From Cryptococcus deneoformans JEC21 (lineage: Eukaryota > Basidiomycota > Tremellomycetes > Tremellales > Cryptococcaceae), in the NCBI RefSeq assembly GCF_000091045.1, contig NC_006686.1, positions 940,001 through 955,000 of the forward strand: a stretch of 15,000 bases of DNA. The letters run 5' to 3'. Shown here piece after piece: positions 1-9,354 of the stretch. The notes beneath the pieces are model-generated. The model made no database searches. It saw nothing but the letters and a program-made list of their open reading frames with translations, and was not told the DNA's origin. Made by a program: the position numbers and the translations under genes. The first letter of the stretch is position 1. Each line of letters begins with the position of its first letter.

Positions 1-1
1 C

Positions 2-1810
2 GAGGATTCAACGAGATCTGAACACCATCGTCGAGACCCGGTGCATTTCGAAGAACTTCCTGGCACGAAGGAATGCGGTGTCTTGAGAAGCCATGCTGGA
101 AAATGGTATTCAGCAAACAGTAATAATGGTGCTGAAGAGAAGGAAGTCGGTGCTCCATCACAACTCCCCTCTCAGACAGAGGCTGTGCCGATGCCTCAAA
201 TCTCAATAACCAAAGCCAACAAATATGGCTCATATTGCTCGCCCTATGAGTCTTTACAGTACCGACTCCCAAACTTCCGGCCTTCCGAACCCCTTGAATT
301 TCCAGGAGTCACCAATGCCTTTCCCATACCTGGATATGGTTCGTTAAGATCGAATCCCCATTCTGCACACATCCATGAATCCCTCACCTCTCGCCACTCT
401 GATGACATGGACGAGAGCGGTCAGGACGTCCATGTTGCTATCGAAAATCAGCCATCTCCAACGATTCAGAACCCTCTTCACCGCAAAGGCTCGATCTTTA
501 AGCGTATGGCCGAAGCAAGTGCATCCGTTCTCTTGGGCCGCCGGCCGAGTCAAGCCAGTGGGCGCTTATCTATGAATCAGCTAGAAATCCGTGATCCTGC
601 GCCACAACCAACTCTCTGGCCTGTTCTCTCTCAAGTTCAGCTTTGTTCAGTAGGGATTGCAACCCCGTCCTTGGTTGCGCATGAAAATAGACAACATCCG
701 CCAGTAAGCTGGAGGGACAACGTTTCTCAAGGGCTTCTACCAAATGACTCTTATGGCCCTAGTATTTCCAGCCTTAAATCTTTCAGGTCGATGAGGGACA
801 TGATCATTGTCCAGAAAGAAGAAACACAAGACAACATTGAGACGTTTAGGATCATTGATGAGGACGATTCTGGCGGGTCTCCCGAGCCGAAAGCAGCAGG
901 TTTGACAACCCACCTACAGCGAAGGGAATCCAATGAGAACATGTGCACGCCAAAAGAGGATCATGGGGAAATAGATGGCTTCACCTGTAAGCAAGAACCG
1001 TCGCGTGAAGGGTGGGAGGCGACGATTTTGATGGACAGCCTTGCTTTCGAGCCCAGAGTTTTGGATTTGTCGTTGAAGGCGATTGTAGATCCAGGCGCTT
1101 TTACGGATTCGTCCGCCATTCTCAAAACAGCTGGGTTATTGGACACTGAATCAGTTGCAGAAACAGAAAGCGGGTTGTCAGACTCACTTTCCCATGGTTC
1201 TGACAAGAATTCAAGTCTGGAAGAAGCTGCCTCTGGCACACCCCAGACGGACCCGTCTATCTTTTCCCATTCACCGGGTGAAACGAAGCCTCCTCATGAA
1301 CATGTAACACCGCTCAGCGCTGAATCATCATTTGATTTCTGCGCCACATCTGCAGGTAAGGCGAGACGACGGCCTGTGCGAGAAGTCGTCAATTCTATCA
1401 ACAAAAGAGGAGACAACACTCCTATGGGGCTTCTCGCACCTAGGAGCTTTTATTCCCCTGCACCTGGAAGCTCATCTGGCGGCATGAAAGTGCATTCCGG
1501 GCCTATCAGTAAGAGTACTATGTCGTCTGATGATGCCGATCCCTCAGGTATTTGCAACCCGTTTGTCACCTCCGAAAGCGAGTATGTTTCACAGAGCATG
1601 CGTCCTACTAGCACTTCGCCTACGTTCAAGGGACCAATTGCACCCCATGATACTGCTATTATCCCAAAGCAGAGAGAAACACCCGTAGGGCAGGTAAAAA
1701 CAAAAACAATGTGGGAAATGGTCAAAAGAGAAGAAACGTTGAGAATCGCGAATCCAGATGCGGCAAGCGTATCGGAATCGAAGAAACCACTTCCGGATTT
1801 TCATGGGTGA
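2..1810 (+). CDS. Large low-complexity protein of unknown function, 3' part
   Basis: The frame is open from the left edge of the window to a TGA at 1808-1810, so the gene is 5'-partial. The first in-frame ATG inside the window is at 191, and no start can be fixed. The roughly 600 visible residues are rich in Ser, Pro, Glu and Asp. No transmembrane segment, signal peptide or catalytic motif is visible, and the chain looks mostly disordered. Two basophilic kinase-type sites sit close together: RKGS (codons near 482-493) and RRPS (near 539-550). They flank a short amphipathic stretch and resemble protein kinase A sites. The C-terminus has a charged KREE segment and then ends in DFHG. About 1.8 kb without an intron is unusual beside the intron-dense neighbours. 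I do not recognise the family. A regulatory or scaffold protein is possible, but that is a guess. Confidence 0.75.
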   Translation, partial: EDSTRSEHHRRDPVHFEELPGTKECGVLRSHAGKWYSANSNNGAEEKEVGAPSQLPSQTEAVPMPQISITKANKYGSYCSPYESLQYRLPNFRPSEPLEFPGVTNAFPIPGYGSLRSNPHSAHIHESLTSRHSDDMDESGQDVHVAIENQPSPTIQNPLHRKGSIFKRMAEASASVLLGRRPSQASGRLSMNQLEIRDPAPQPTLWPVLSQVQLCSVGIATPSLVAHENRQHPPVSWRDNVSQGLLPNDSYGPSISSLKSFRSMRDMIIVQKEETQDNIETFRIIDEDDSGGSPEPKAAGLTTHLQRRESNENMCTPKEDHGEIDGFTCKQEPSREGWEATILMDSLAFEPRVLDLSLKAIVDPGAFTDSSAILKTAGLLDTESVAETESGLSDSLSHGSDKNSSLEEAASGTPQTDPSIFSHSPGETKPPHEHVTPLSAESSFDFCATSAGKARRRPVREVVNSINKRGDNTPMGLLAPRSFYSPAPGSSSGGMKVHSGPISKSTMSSDDADPSGICNPFVTSESEYVSQSMRPTSTSPTFKGPIAPHDTAIIPKQRETPVGQVKTKTMWEMVKREETLRIANPDAASVSESKKPLPDFHG

Positions 1811-2170
1811 GAGCGGTAAAATTAATTGAAGATGAAGGGGTGATAACGATAAGCCTGTCCTGGATGATTCACAATGTGCTTACAGCTAGCCGCCGGATTT
1901 ATAACAAGAATGCAAAGTCGATATGTCCCTTCTTGTTGCGCAACGGTGATGCACTTATGTGCTTTCATTTGCAAGGCGTTGGAATCTCGGTAGCCTAGCC
2001 TATGATTATGCGAAGATAGTCCAAGGTGAGGAAATGATATTGCGTGGACTATAACGAAGCAGGTTGGGAATGAAAAGCGGGGCGTGAGTCACGAACTGAT
2101 CCGGCATGAATAAGAATCACGGACTCGCCGATCGATGCACCTCATTCTCCTGCTTTGATAATTAACAAAA

Positions 2171-2225
2171 AAGGACCGATGTTACATATTACATAAGCAT
2201 AATTACTGTATTATGCAAGGTCCTT
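2171..2225. repeat. Nested inverted repeat
   Basis: An outer pair, AAGGACC (2171-2177) and GGTCCTT (2219-2225), encloses an inner pair, GCATAAT (2197-2203) and ATTATGC (2210-2216). The inner pair alone makes a 7-bp stem with a 6-nt loop. The arrangement is asymmetric, with 19 nt on one side and 2 nt on the other. It could be an RNA 3'-end structure, a protein-binding palindrome or a small transposon relic. Confidence 0.45.
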
Positions 2226-2337
2226 AGATATGTATACCCCTTGACACCGACGGGCGACGGACGGGCAACGATAGTGTACAAGTTCAGTCATTCAATTCCT
2301 TTCCAGTAATCGATATACCAAAGACTATTCTTTCTTG

Positions 2338-2387
2338 GTGAGTTTGTTTTTCTCATCCATATTCTCTCATAACTCTGCTGATTCTAG
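2338..2387 (+). other. Probable intron in the EMC10 5' leader
   Basis: A GTGAGT donor at 2338, a CTGAT branch-like site and a CTAG acceptor ending at 2387 define a 50-nt intron. That is the same size and style as the coding introns here. It lies about 130 nt before the EMC10 ATG, inside the expected leader. No protein frame supports it, so it rests on splice signals alone. Confidence 0.4.
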
Positions 2388-2520
2388 TACTGGTATTGTT
2401 CTGTTTTCAGCGTGCCCTATGGTGGTCTAGCATCTACAGCTCGTAGTTATCTTTCACTAAGCCTCAAGCCCCAAGCCCCGTGCCCCAAAGTGGTCTGAGT
2501 TCTGCAACCTTGCCATCATA

Positions 2521-3339
2521 ATGTCCTTCTTCTCTGTGCTCTTCTTCGTCCTTGTCGCTCCGTTAGTATTCGCAAACACGTTGCAATACAAGCTTCACCA
2601 CCGATTCGTGCCTGTTCAAGCTAGCGCAGGATCGCCGCCATCTTTCAGTCCGTTGGGCCATCTCGTTCTGTCATCAGCAGAAGACGGTTCACCAATCAAC
2701 CCTCAGATTATTCCACTGAGTACGACCGCACAGGTAGAGCCGCAAGAGACGGCTGATAGTGCAGGGTGGTATCAAGTGGGGTTACAGGTGAAAGAAGGCG
2801 ATAGTGATGACGATAAAGACTGGTTGATTGCCAGTACCCGTGCTGTAAGTGTCTACTAAAGCCCGTACATCGATTCACTATTGAATACTCATAAAACACA
2901 TACATATGTAGAGCTACTTGGCAGGCCCTCTGTTGGTCAAGTTGCACATGGAGGGTACTCAATTAGTTTCCCTTTCGGTGCACCCTTTGACTTCTCGATC
3001 TTATGATGATTCATTATCCACTGTGTCCCTGCCACAAGACATCTCTATTTTCCAATTAACGATCATGGACTCACAGAAAACAAGACCGTTGGTGCTTCCT
3101 CGATTCACCTCGCGAAAGCAATAGTCAGGCTAACATGCATCGGCTGACTTCCCTTTAGACCTCCGATGGGCACTTCCATGATGATCGATAATGATACAGG
3201 CGCTCCTGTCACGCCTCCCCCCGAAAAATCATTTCTTCAGAAATACTGGATGTACATTGTAGGCATCGCGCTTTTCTTTGCCGCACAGATGGGGCCTGAA
3301 GAACCTCGTAATCAAAATAAAGGCGGAAGCGGGAAATGA
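2521..3339 (+). CDS. EMC10: ER membrane protein complex subunit 10 (EMC10-like)
   Basis: EMC10 is a lumenal, membrane-anchored subunit of the ER membrane protein complex, which inserts tail-anchored and multipass proteins. Exons are 2521-2844, 2912-3087 and 3159-3339, giving about 226 residues. Residues 1-18 form a signal peptide (MSFFSVLFFVLVAPLVFA). A beta-rich lumenal domain follows. The end carries the family signature PPPEKSFLQKYWMYIVG, which leads into a short membrane segment and a polar tail. Intron 1 has a good GTAAGT donor. Intron 2 has a clear TTTAG acceptor, but its donor is uncertain. GTTGGT at 3088 keeps the frame. A GC donor at 3118 would also keep it and add 10 residues. Using GT at 3124 would create a stop. 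ATG 2521 is chosen because the signal peptide begins there. The gene converges on the lactate dehydrogenase gene, with 105 bp between the two stops. Confidence 0.85.
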
Positions 3340-3444
3340 AGCTTTTCAAAGCTTCACCCCAGCAAAATATCTTTTTATATCCCCACTGAAATGCATGACA
3401 GGTATCGCTACTGGATTGACTGCTCGTATGACCTGGGTACCTAT

Positions 3445-5607
3445 TTATTGAGTTTTAACATAAGGAGGGGCATTGTTCCCCACCCACGGTCCTGCCGGGC
3501 CCACCATCTCTGGCTTGAGATCCTCCAGGCGTGGCGCACCGATGTTCCTCATTGTATTTGTGATCTCTTCCGCAAGGACTACAACATGTCAGCCATGGAT
3601 GCAGTGCACCTTTGATTGGTAAACATGACTCACTCTGGCAAAGCCTGACGACACCCTCTTCACCATGTGTGCCGTTAGCATATAAAAAGCTTCTCCCAAT
3701 CCCAACAGCCTTGGCACCAAGAGCAATCGCTTTCACCACGTCTGCACCCGATCGAACACCGCCATCCATCATAACTTCGATTTTGTCAAAGAGGTCCGGT
3801 CGCTTACAGCGTAACTCATAGAGAAGATCTATAGGTGCAGGGGCACTAAATGGTCTGTCAGATATGTTGAAGGGCTGAGTGGCAAATATATGCTTACTAA
3901 TCACATTGCCTTCCTCCGTGATTAGACTGTGCCAGCTGTCAGCCAAAGAGCCGGGCTTATTTAGAATAATTCAAGAAATCAACTTACGAGGATCACGCCT
4001 TGCACGCCGGCTTTAGCACATAGATCCACATCCTCCACACACTGAACACCCTTTACGATAATAGGTAAGTTTGTATGTTCCTGCAGCGATATAAGTAAGT
4101 GTTTGGTATAATCTCACGCATGTTGACATACTCGTATAAAGTCAATGTCTTTCCACGTCAGATTCGTATCTTGGTAGCCTGAGATTGCTTGACTGACACC
4201 TAAAGGTGAAGCACTCTTTTGTTGACCACTGCTGCTAGGCGGCGGAGCTACATGTGCTTTGGCTCGGACATCCATCGTTCGTTTACTACGCCAAGCTGTA
4301 TCAACTGTGAAGATAATTGCGTTGGCTCCAAGTGCAGTAACCCTTTTGAGGAGGGCAATGGAAGCTGCCCGATCTTTATTGAGATAGATCTGGAACATCA
4401 CAGGTTGTCCTTCTTTTCTGGCAGTCATGATCTCGTCGAGAGAGCAGGAAGCGTTGATGGAGATCTGTCCATAATCAAATTTGTCAGCTATTAGAAAAGA
4501 CGGTTGTGATAAAAAGCATTTACTCCTTGGACTATTCCACATGCTCCAGCGCCCCTAGTCAAATTGACTTCTCCTAAAGGATTTCCCAGCTTTGCCATGG
4601 CGGCAGGGGAAATGAAAACAGGCATAGTCGTCTTCATACCCATGAATTCCGTCTCAGTACTACCAGTAGTTGCGTCTCGAAGTATTCTGGGGCGGAAGAA
4701 GTACCGGTCGAAGGCCTTTTCATTCTCAGCGGCGGCTGTGATAAATATTAGTATTTCTGAGAGCTTCATTCACTGCCCCGGCCACTCACTTTTCTCCCTA
4801 TCTGCTGCACTTTTGTAATAGTTCCAAGCTGTACCACTCATCACTTTTTCGGCCCAGTCTTCAAAGTCCTGTACCAGTAACATTCCATCGACCCCCGGCA
4901 TGGATTTCCTGGCTTCTTCCATGCGCAAGTCCTCCTCTGTTGGCTCTTCTTCCTCCGGTTCCGGCATCGTTGCCGGGTCCACTGGGCCAATATGTTGAGA
5001 GGGATCGAGCATGTCTAGAGCGTCAGGGGGATGAAGGGGCTTGAATATTTTCCTTTTTGGGTTTTTGCGTGAGATTCAGAAACGATGCACTGTGTATTTA
5101 CTCACGTAGCATCCTTCCCAGCGTTGGCAATGATGATTTCAGCCCCCCCCGGATGATTTTCCAAGAAATCTGTCACATCATAAATCTTTCCCTAAAGTAG
5201 AGGTTTATTAGCTCACTCCGCAAAATGTTTTGAGATCGGTTGCTCTCTTACATCTATTATCACCCAGCAATCCTCCCGTTTGTTATGTTTCTGCACTTCC
5301 TCAAAGCTGACCAGTTTCTGCCCACTGGGCTGGACAGTCGACACGCCGGGGGCTTGAGCATTTGAGAGCTCGTCTGCTCTGACGGGGTTCCAAGACTGAT
5401 AAGCCACCGCGATACCCTTAAGAGCGAAGAAAGAGGTCAGCCAGCACGCTGTGTGTGATGGAGATGCACACGTACTGCGGATGCGATACCAGCTAGGAGG
5501 GCTGTTGTTCTGTAGGTGTATTTCGTGCGGGGCGCAGAAGCTGTGGAAAAGCGTTGGGTAAGAAGATTTCGCTGTGGGCGAGCACGGGTAAGGACACGGG
5601 CGAGCAT
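3445..5607 (-). CDS. CYB2: L-lactate dehydrogenase (cytochrome), flavocytochrome b2
   Basis: This enzyme oxidises L-lactate to pyruvate with FMN and passes electrons through heme b2 to cytochrome c in the mitochondrial intermembrane space. Ten exons are inferred: 5607-5476, 5416-5252, 5191-5106, 5052-4790, 4735-4524, 4464-4132, 4080-3988, 3926-3898, 3845-3634 and 3578-3445. They give 552 residues, against 591 in the budding yeast enzyme. Residues 1-30 are Arg/Ser-rich with few acids (a mitochondrial presequence), and a hydrophobic sorting segment follows near 35-50. The cytochrome b5 domain (about 78-145) carries heme ligands H112 (HPGG) and H135 (LHPP). The FMN domain (about 185-520) carries AWNYY (204-207), QIY (Y313), FTVD (D341), IVKG (K407) and SNHGGR with catalytic H431 and R434. 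All key active-site residues are present. Every junction is in frame, and one exon is only 29 nt. The start is the ATG that opens the presequence. The frame is open further upstream, but that stretch is not targeting-like. Confidence 0.93.
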
Positions 5608-6386
5608 CGTGTGGGGGGAAGCGGCGGAGGAAATAGAGTAGAAAATATTGGCAGGAATGCTAATATGTATATATTTCTGGCGAATCGTCGCCCTCCAGTT
5701 ACCACCAGTCAGAGCCGCCGGCCCGGCATCCCGAACCCCATTCGTAATCCCGTGCCTGATTGCTACAGACAAAAGTATCGATTTCAAGGAGATCCACCAC
5801 TTTGTTGTTTGTTGCACTGTTTGTTGCACTGACATATTGTTGCAGGAACCAAATTTTATGCCTTATGGTTATGGATACACAAGTTTCCTCTCTAATAGGC
5901 TCAGCAGCAGTAGCAGCTCCCCAAGATCTGGTATATATCTAAACCATGCAAAACCAGAAGTCAAAGTTCACAGCACTGAAACGGGAGCCAAATTGCGCAA
6001 TCTTATCATTATTGAATGAGCGTCAGTTATCACAGGCTTTACTTATATATGATAGCATTCTTTGTAGATATCGCTGGATCTCCGATAAGAGGCAGTGTCA
6101 TATCAACATTCCTTTTCATTTGTTAGATAAAGAACTCGACCTTCGTTTCTTCTACACTTACTACTACGTGCGCGTAGAACTGATAATAATCATTAAATGC
6201 TCTTAACATAGATTGACGGGTGGCTCCTCCGACCCAGTAGACTTCAGGATTATGGCAAAGCTATTATGTTGCATGATGCATTGAGAGTAATATTGTAATA
6301 TTGTCCGTTCGATACATAGTACGTCATGTGACGTTTGATATACTGTCCATCTCATTCTCCGTTCCCCTTCGTCAAAGCACATCACA
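5608..6386 (-). promoter_or_regulatory. Upstream region of the lactate dehydrogenase gene
   Basis: This gene-free stretch lies between the lactate dehydrogenase start and the CDA2 stop, so it should hold the promoter of the former and the 3' UTR of the latter. An AT-rich TATA-like block at 5664-5676, read on the minus strand, lies about 60-70 nt before the ATG. The leader just before the ATG is pyrimidine-rich. A perfect 12-bp tandem repeat sits further up. The small frames here have no domain or codon character and are left out. Confidence 0.5.
5806..5829. repeat. Perfect 12-bp tandem duplication
   Basis: TGTTTGTTGCAC occurs twice head to tail (5806-5817 and 5818-5829), about 200 bp upstream of the lactate dehydrogenase start. 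It could be a duplicated factor-binding site or a simple slippage product. Confidence 0.6.
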
Positions 6387-7973
6387 TTACAGTAACATCA
6401 CGCCAGCAAACACACCGCTCAAAACAAGACCCACCCCTGACAAACCGTCGAACATGCCCAAAGCGCCACTGCTAGCGTTGCTTGAGCTACTAGAGGCGCT
6501 TGTGCTACCAGAGCTGCTTGAGTCGTCGCTGCTGCTAGTGGCACTGGCACTGCCAGCGGCGCTACCGGAGCCAGAAGAAGAAGTGTTCGTTGAGCTGCTT
6601 CCATCTTTCTGAGTGGTAGAGCTGCTGATGTTCGTGACACCAGAGATGTAAGTCTCAAAGTTGGGACAAGTGACATTACTCTCGAGATATGGTTGGGTGA
6701 TGTTGTATGCAGTGCACATAGGGACGATGTAGCTGAAAGCCGATTTGATCTTGGGGAACATAGTCATGAAAACAGACATGGTGTAGTTGGCTGCAAGAGG
6801 CATCGTGAGCAGACATCCGTCTAGTCGTTGGGAGAGACTTACTGAGCTCGTGATTAAGGACAACGGGACCGTGAGTAGTGTAAGTACCGTTACCAGCCTT
6901 GTCGATGACTGCTTGGTAGTTATCCGTCACATCTTGCTCAGTGACGCCATCGGTTCCAGCCGCCCAGTCATCGGTGTCGTCTGACCAGATGATGGTGGTC
7001 AGGTTGAGTGCCTGGGCAATCATACGAACTCTGTTGTCGACATCGCCGTACGGAGGTCGCCTGTGTCATCATTAGCTATAGCCTCACACAATTCCACCAA
7101 AATGCCAACATACCAGCACTGGGGAGTAACTCCAAGGACAGCCTTGATGGCTTTCTGGGTGTAGTACAACTCGGCAAAGACAACCTCGTTACTGAGAGCG
7201 GTCATGTACTGATGAGACCAGGTGTGAACACATATTTGATGGCCTTCGTCGTGAGCCCTCATAGCCTGGAGAGGCCAGTCCATGACATTGGATCCAATGA
7301 AAAACCTATTCACACACATAAGTTTGGACATGGATAAAGAGGGACGACCACGTACATGGTAGCCTTCTGGTTGTTCTCCGAAAGAAGATTATACAAAGCG
7401 TTGTGACTACAGTTAGGTCCATCGTCGAAACCCAAACCCCAAGTCATTGGCTCGGGTACGATGGTGATATCGGCTTCCAAACCAGTATCACTGGCGGGGG
7501 TGGTACACTTGTTATGGGTCCACCAACAGTCTGGGTCACTGCTATTGTAGTTGACACCGGTCCAATCACCTGTGGGGGTCCCGTGGGGAACATCATTTGG
7601 AAGCTTGGTGTTAAGAGTGGAGTTGATGGTCGCAAAAAGTTGTTGGCCTTCTGTGTCATTTGAGAGGATGGAAGCGGTCTCCCAGATAGTGGGGAAAGAG
7701 GATGCAATCTCGGTCACAGGGGCATAACCATAGGCTGTACATTCGGTATTAACGTCTACGTGAATCATGATGGTCAGCCCTTGTCCTAAAATACAATTGT
7801 ATTAACCTACCTGTACTGGCAGCAGCACTAGCTTCATCGGTAACATCTCGGCGGTACACCATGGGACCGCCAACGTTTCGCCGACCAATCTCCTGGCCAC
7901 CACATCCGGGATGGGCGAGGGCGACACCAGCTGTGAGGGTGAGGAGGGCGGCGGCAGCGGTGGAAGGGATCAT
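6387..7973 (-). CDS. CDA2: Chitin deacetylase, GPI-anchored mannoprotein (MP98/Cda2)
   Basis: This carbohydrate esterase family 4 enzyme removes acetyl groups from chitin in the cell wall to make chitosan. Exons are 7973-7811, 7755-7356, 7305-7114, 7060-6843 and 6790-6387. They give 458 residues, the length I recall for cryptococcal MP98/Cda2. The signal peptide is residues 1-20 (MIPSTAAAALLTLTAGVALA). The NodB-type catalytic domain has FDDGP (164-168), HTWSHQ (215-220, metal-binding His), RPPYGD (253-258), the WSDDTDDW region (277-284) and VVLNHE (318-323). From about 378 to 433 the chain is almost all Ser, Thr, Ala and Gly, fit for heavy O-mannosylation. It ends in a hydrophobic tail (LSGVGLVLSGVFAGVMLL) typical of a GPI signal. 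N-glycosylation sequons such as NCS, NGT and NIS are frequent. All four introns (50-55 nt) have GT donors and AG acceptors. A CT-rich leader suggests high expression. Confidence 0.97.
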
Positions 7974-8060
7974 TTCGCCTGTGTGATTAAAAGGCGAAAA
8001 GTTTATTATTGTCCTTTGAGGTAAAGAATGGAAAAGGTAATAAAATGAGAAAGAATGGAG
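7974..8060 (-). promoter_or_regulatory. Pyrimidine-rich CDA2 leader
   Basis: Read on the minus strand, the bases just before the CDA2 ATG are CT-rich, with repeated CATCTC and ATTCTTT words, and an A-rich AATAATAAA patch lies between. Such tracts near the transcription start are typical of strongly expressed fungal genes. No exact start site can be placed. Confidence 0.4.
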
Positions 8061-8141
8061 ATGAGAGAGATGAGAATCAGCAACCGAGCTTTGGGTCTTT
8101 ATTTTTATGAGGGCGATGTCTCGGTTATTCTGCGCTACTTC

Positions 8142-8162
8142 TATTTTCTATTTTCTATTTTC
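8142..8162. repeat. TATTTTC tandem repeat, three copies
   Basis: Three perfect 7-bp units lie head to tail about 170-190 bp upstream of the CDA2 start. On the CDA2 strand they read as GAAAATA repeats, an A-rich upstream element of the kind that disfavours nucleosomes. Confidence 0.55.
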
Positions 8163-8720
8163 TGCCTTGTTTGCGGTTGGTTATTTCTGTGCTGTGTTGT
8201 GCCACCCACTATTAAGTTCACCTGCTGCTTTCCCTTGCAAGCTTCCCTGTGCTGCTTTCCCGCGCTGTTTGCGTGGTTTGGCTCGCCTGCATTGTGTTCT
8301 GCATGCCTTGCTCGTTACTCATCTCCCGTTTCCATCGTCTAAGAAGATCCTAGAGATACTCGCTCAAGCCTAAGCAATATCGTCAAATATGCGTCACACC
8401 TTCATCGCCCTCCAGAAGTTACCCTGACTGCTTACTGCATGCGATTGTTATTTTTTTAACTCGCGAGGCGGTTCAAGGGTTAGACCTTCTTTACCAGATC
8501 CCGTAATCCACCATGAACCGCCAGCGACAGCCGTCAACCCCGAATTGCGGAGTTTTTACTATGCGGATCCCCGCCCACTGCACCAACTGCGGGTGCTAAT
8601 AAACAGGTGACAACCTGAATGAAAGATGATTTCACAACGAACGCGACCCCCGGTTGTGTGTCTATTAATAACCTCCTCGGCATCAACAACAAGGTCAGAT
8701 GCCAGATTTATTTTTCCTCC

Positions 8721-8785
8721 TTCGTAATTAATTCATTTTAAATTTCCTATTTATTTTTCTCGCTTTATCTTTTTCGTAATTAATT
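8721..8785. repeat. 13-bp direct repeat in AT-rich DNA
   Basis: TTCGTAATTAATT occurs at 8721-8733 and again at 8773-8785, 52 bp apart. The DNA between is T-rich. No coding or mobile-element signature is attached to it. Confidence 0.5.
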
Positions 8786-9354
8786 ATATAGTGACCACAT
8801 ATGTATGAGACCAAAACCGTCTGCCGCCGTCCTCCCCTCATTCCCACCGGCCAACTTCTGCGTAGCTTCCGTAGTACAAATAGCCCCCTGACCCTTTGAA
8901 TTGAATTTATGCGTTTTTAAAATTACGTATAAAACTCGGCCCTTTTCACCGTTTGAACTTGCGTCTAAATAATGTAACTACCCACAAAAACAAGAAGACA
9001 TACACTCATGACTCATGCAAGAAGAAACAGCACGACGACGACGTATAACATACACAAGAGCAATGAGAAGCTTCCTGCCAATAACGAACGGCTAAATTCC
9101 TTATGGGCCGTAGTACAGTGTACGGTGTTGGATGGTCATATTGACTGCGCTGACTACCTTAGCCGTCAAGCGCAGTTGGAGGTATATTATTTAACGGTCA
9201 ACGTGTGGGTCCTACTGTAAACTGTAATAGTGCAAGCAAACAGCAATAATTCATATGAAATTGTTGTGTATTCGGTGCTGATGATAGATGAAATAATCCA
9301 TTATTCTTTCATCTATGATGGGTCCATCTGCTACAGCCAGCTCTGTCCTTATCA

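Larger units (their letters stand above)
1811..2520. other. Intergenic region: 3' end of the unknown gene and EMC10 promoter
   Basis: Frames here are short and lack gene character. The region should hold the 3' UTR of the upstream gene and the promoter and leader of EMC10. It contains a nested inverted repeat and a likely leader intron, listed separately. A C-rich patch with AAGCCCC and GTGCCCC words lies near 2465-2487. Nothing else is recognised. Confidence 0.6.
8061..9354. other. Gene-free region between CDA2 and the ureohydrolase gene
   Basis: No convincing gene is present. The frames at 8055-8373 and 9008-9220 lack family motifs, and no splice pattern extends them. The part nearest CDA2 should be its promoter, and the part nearest 9354 the 3' UTR of the ureohydrolase gene. 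Around 8690-8800 the DNA is strongly AT-rich and carries a 13-bp direct repeat. About 1.3 kb is long for this gene-dense region, which suggests an extended CDA2 control region. Confidence 0.55.

Noticed and set aside
1711..1998. Plus-strand frame overlapping the end of the first gene
   Set aside because: Its first third overlaps the real reading frame out of phase and the rest lies in the 3' UTR, with no protein character.
6301..6612. Plus-strand frame rich in Leu, Glu and Ala opposite the end of CDA2
   Set aside because: It is the antisense shadow of the Ser/Ala-rich tail of CDA2, whose repetitive codons leave the other strand open.
8055..8373. Two overlapping Cys/Phe-rich plus-strand frames
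   Set aside because: Pyrimidine-rich DNA gives long Phe/Leu/Cys frames by composition. There is no domain and no splice pattern, and the site is where the CDA2 promoter should be.
9008..9220. Small plus-strand frame starting MTHARRN
   Set aside because: It is only 70 codons in gene-free AT-rich DNA and has no recognisable family.
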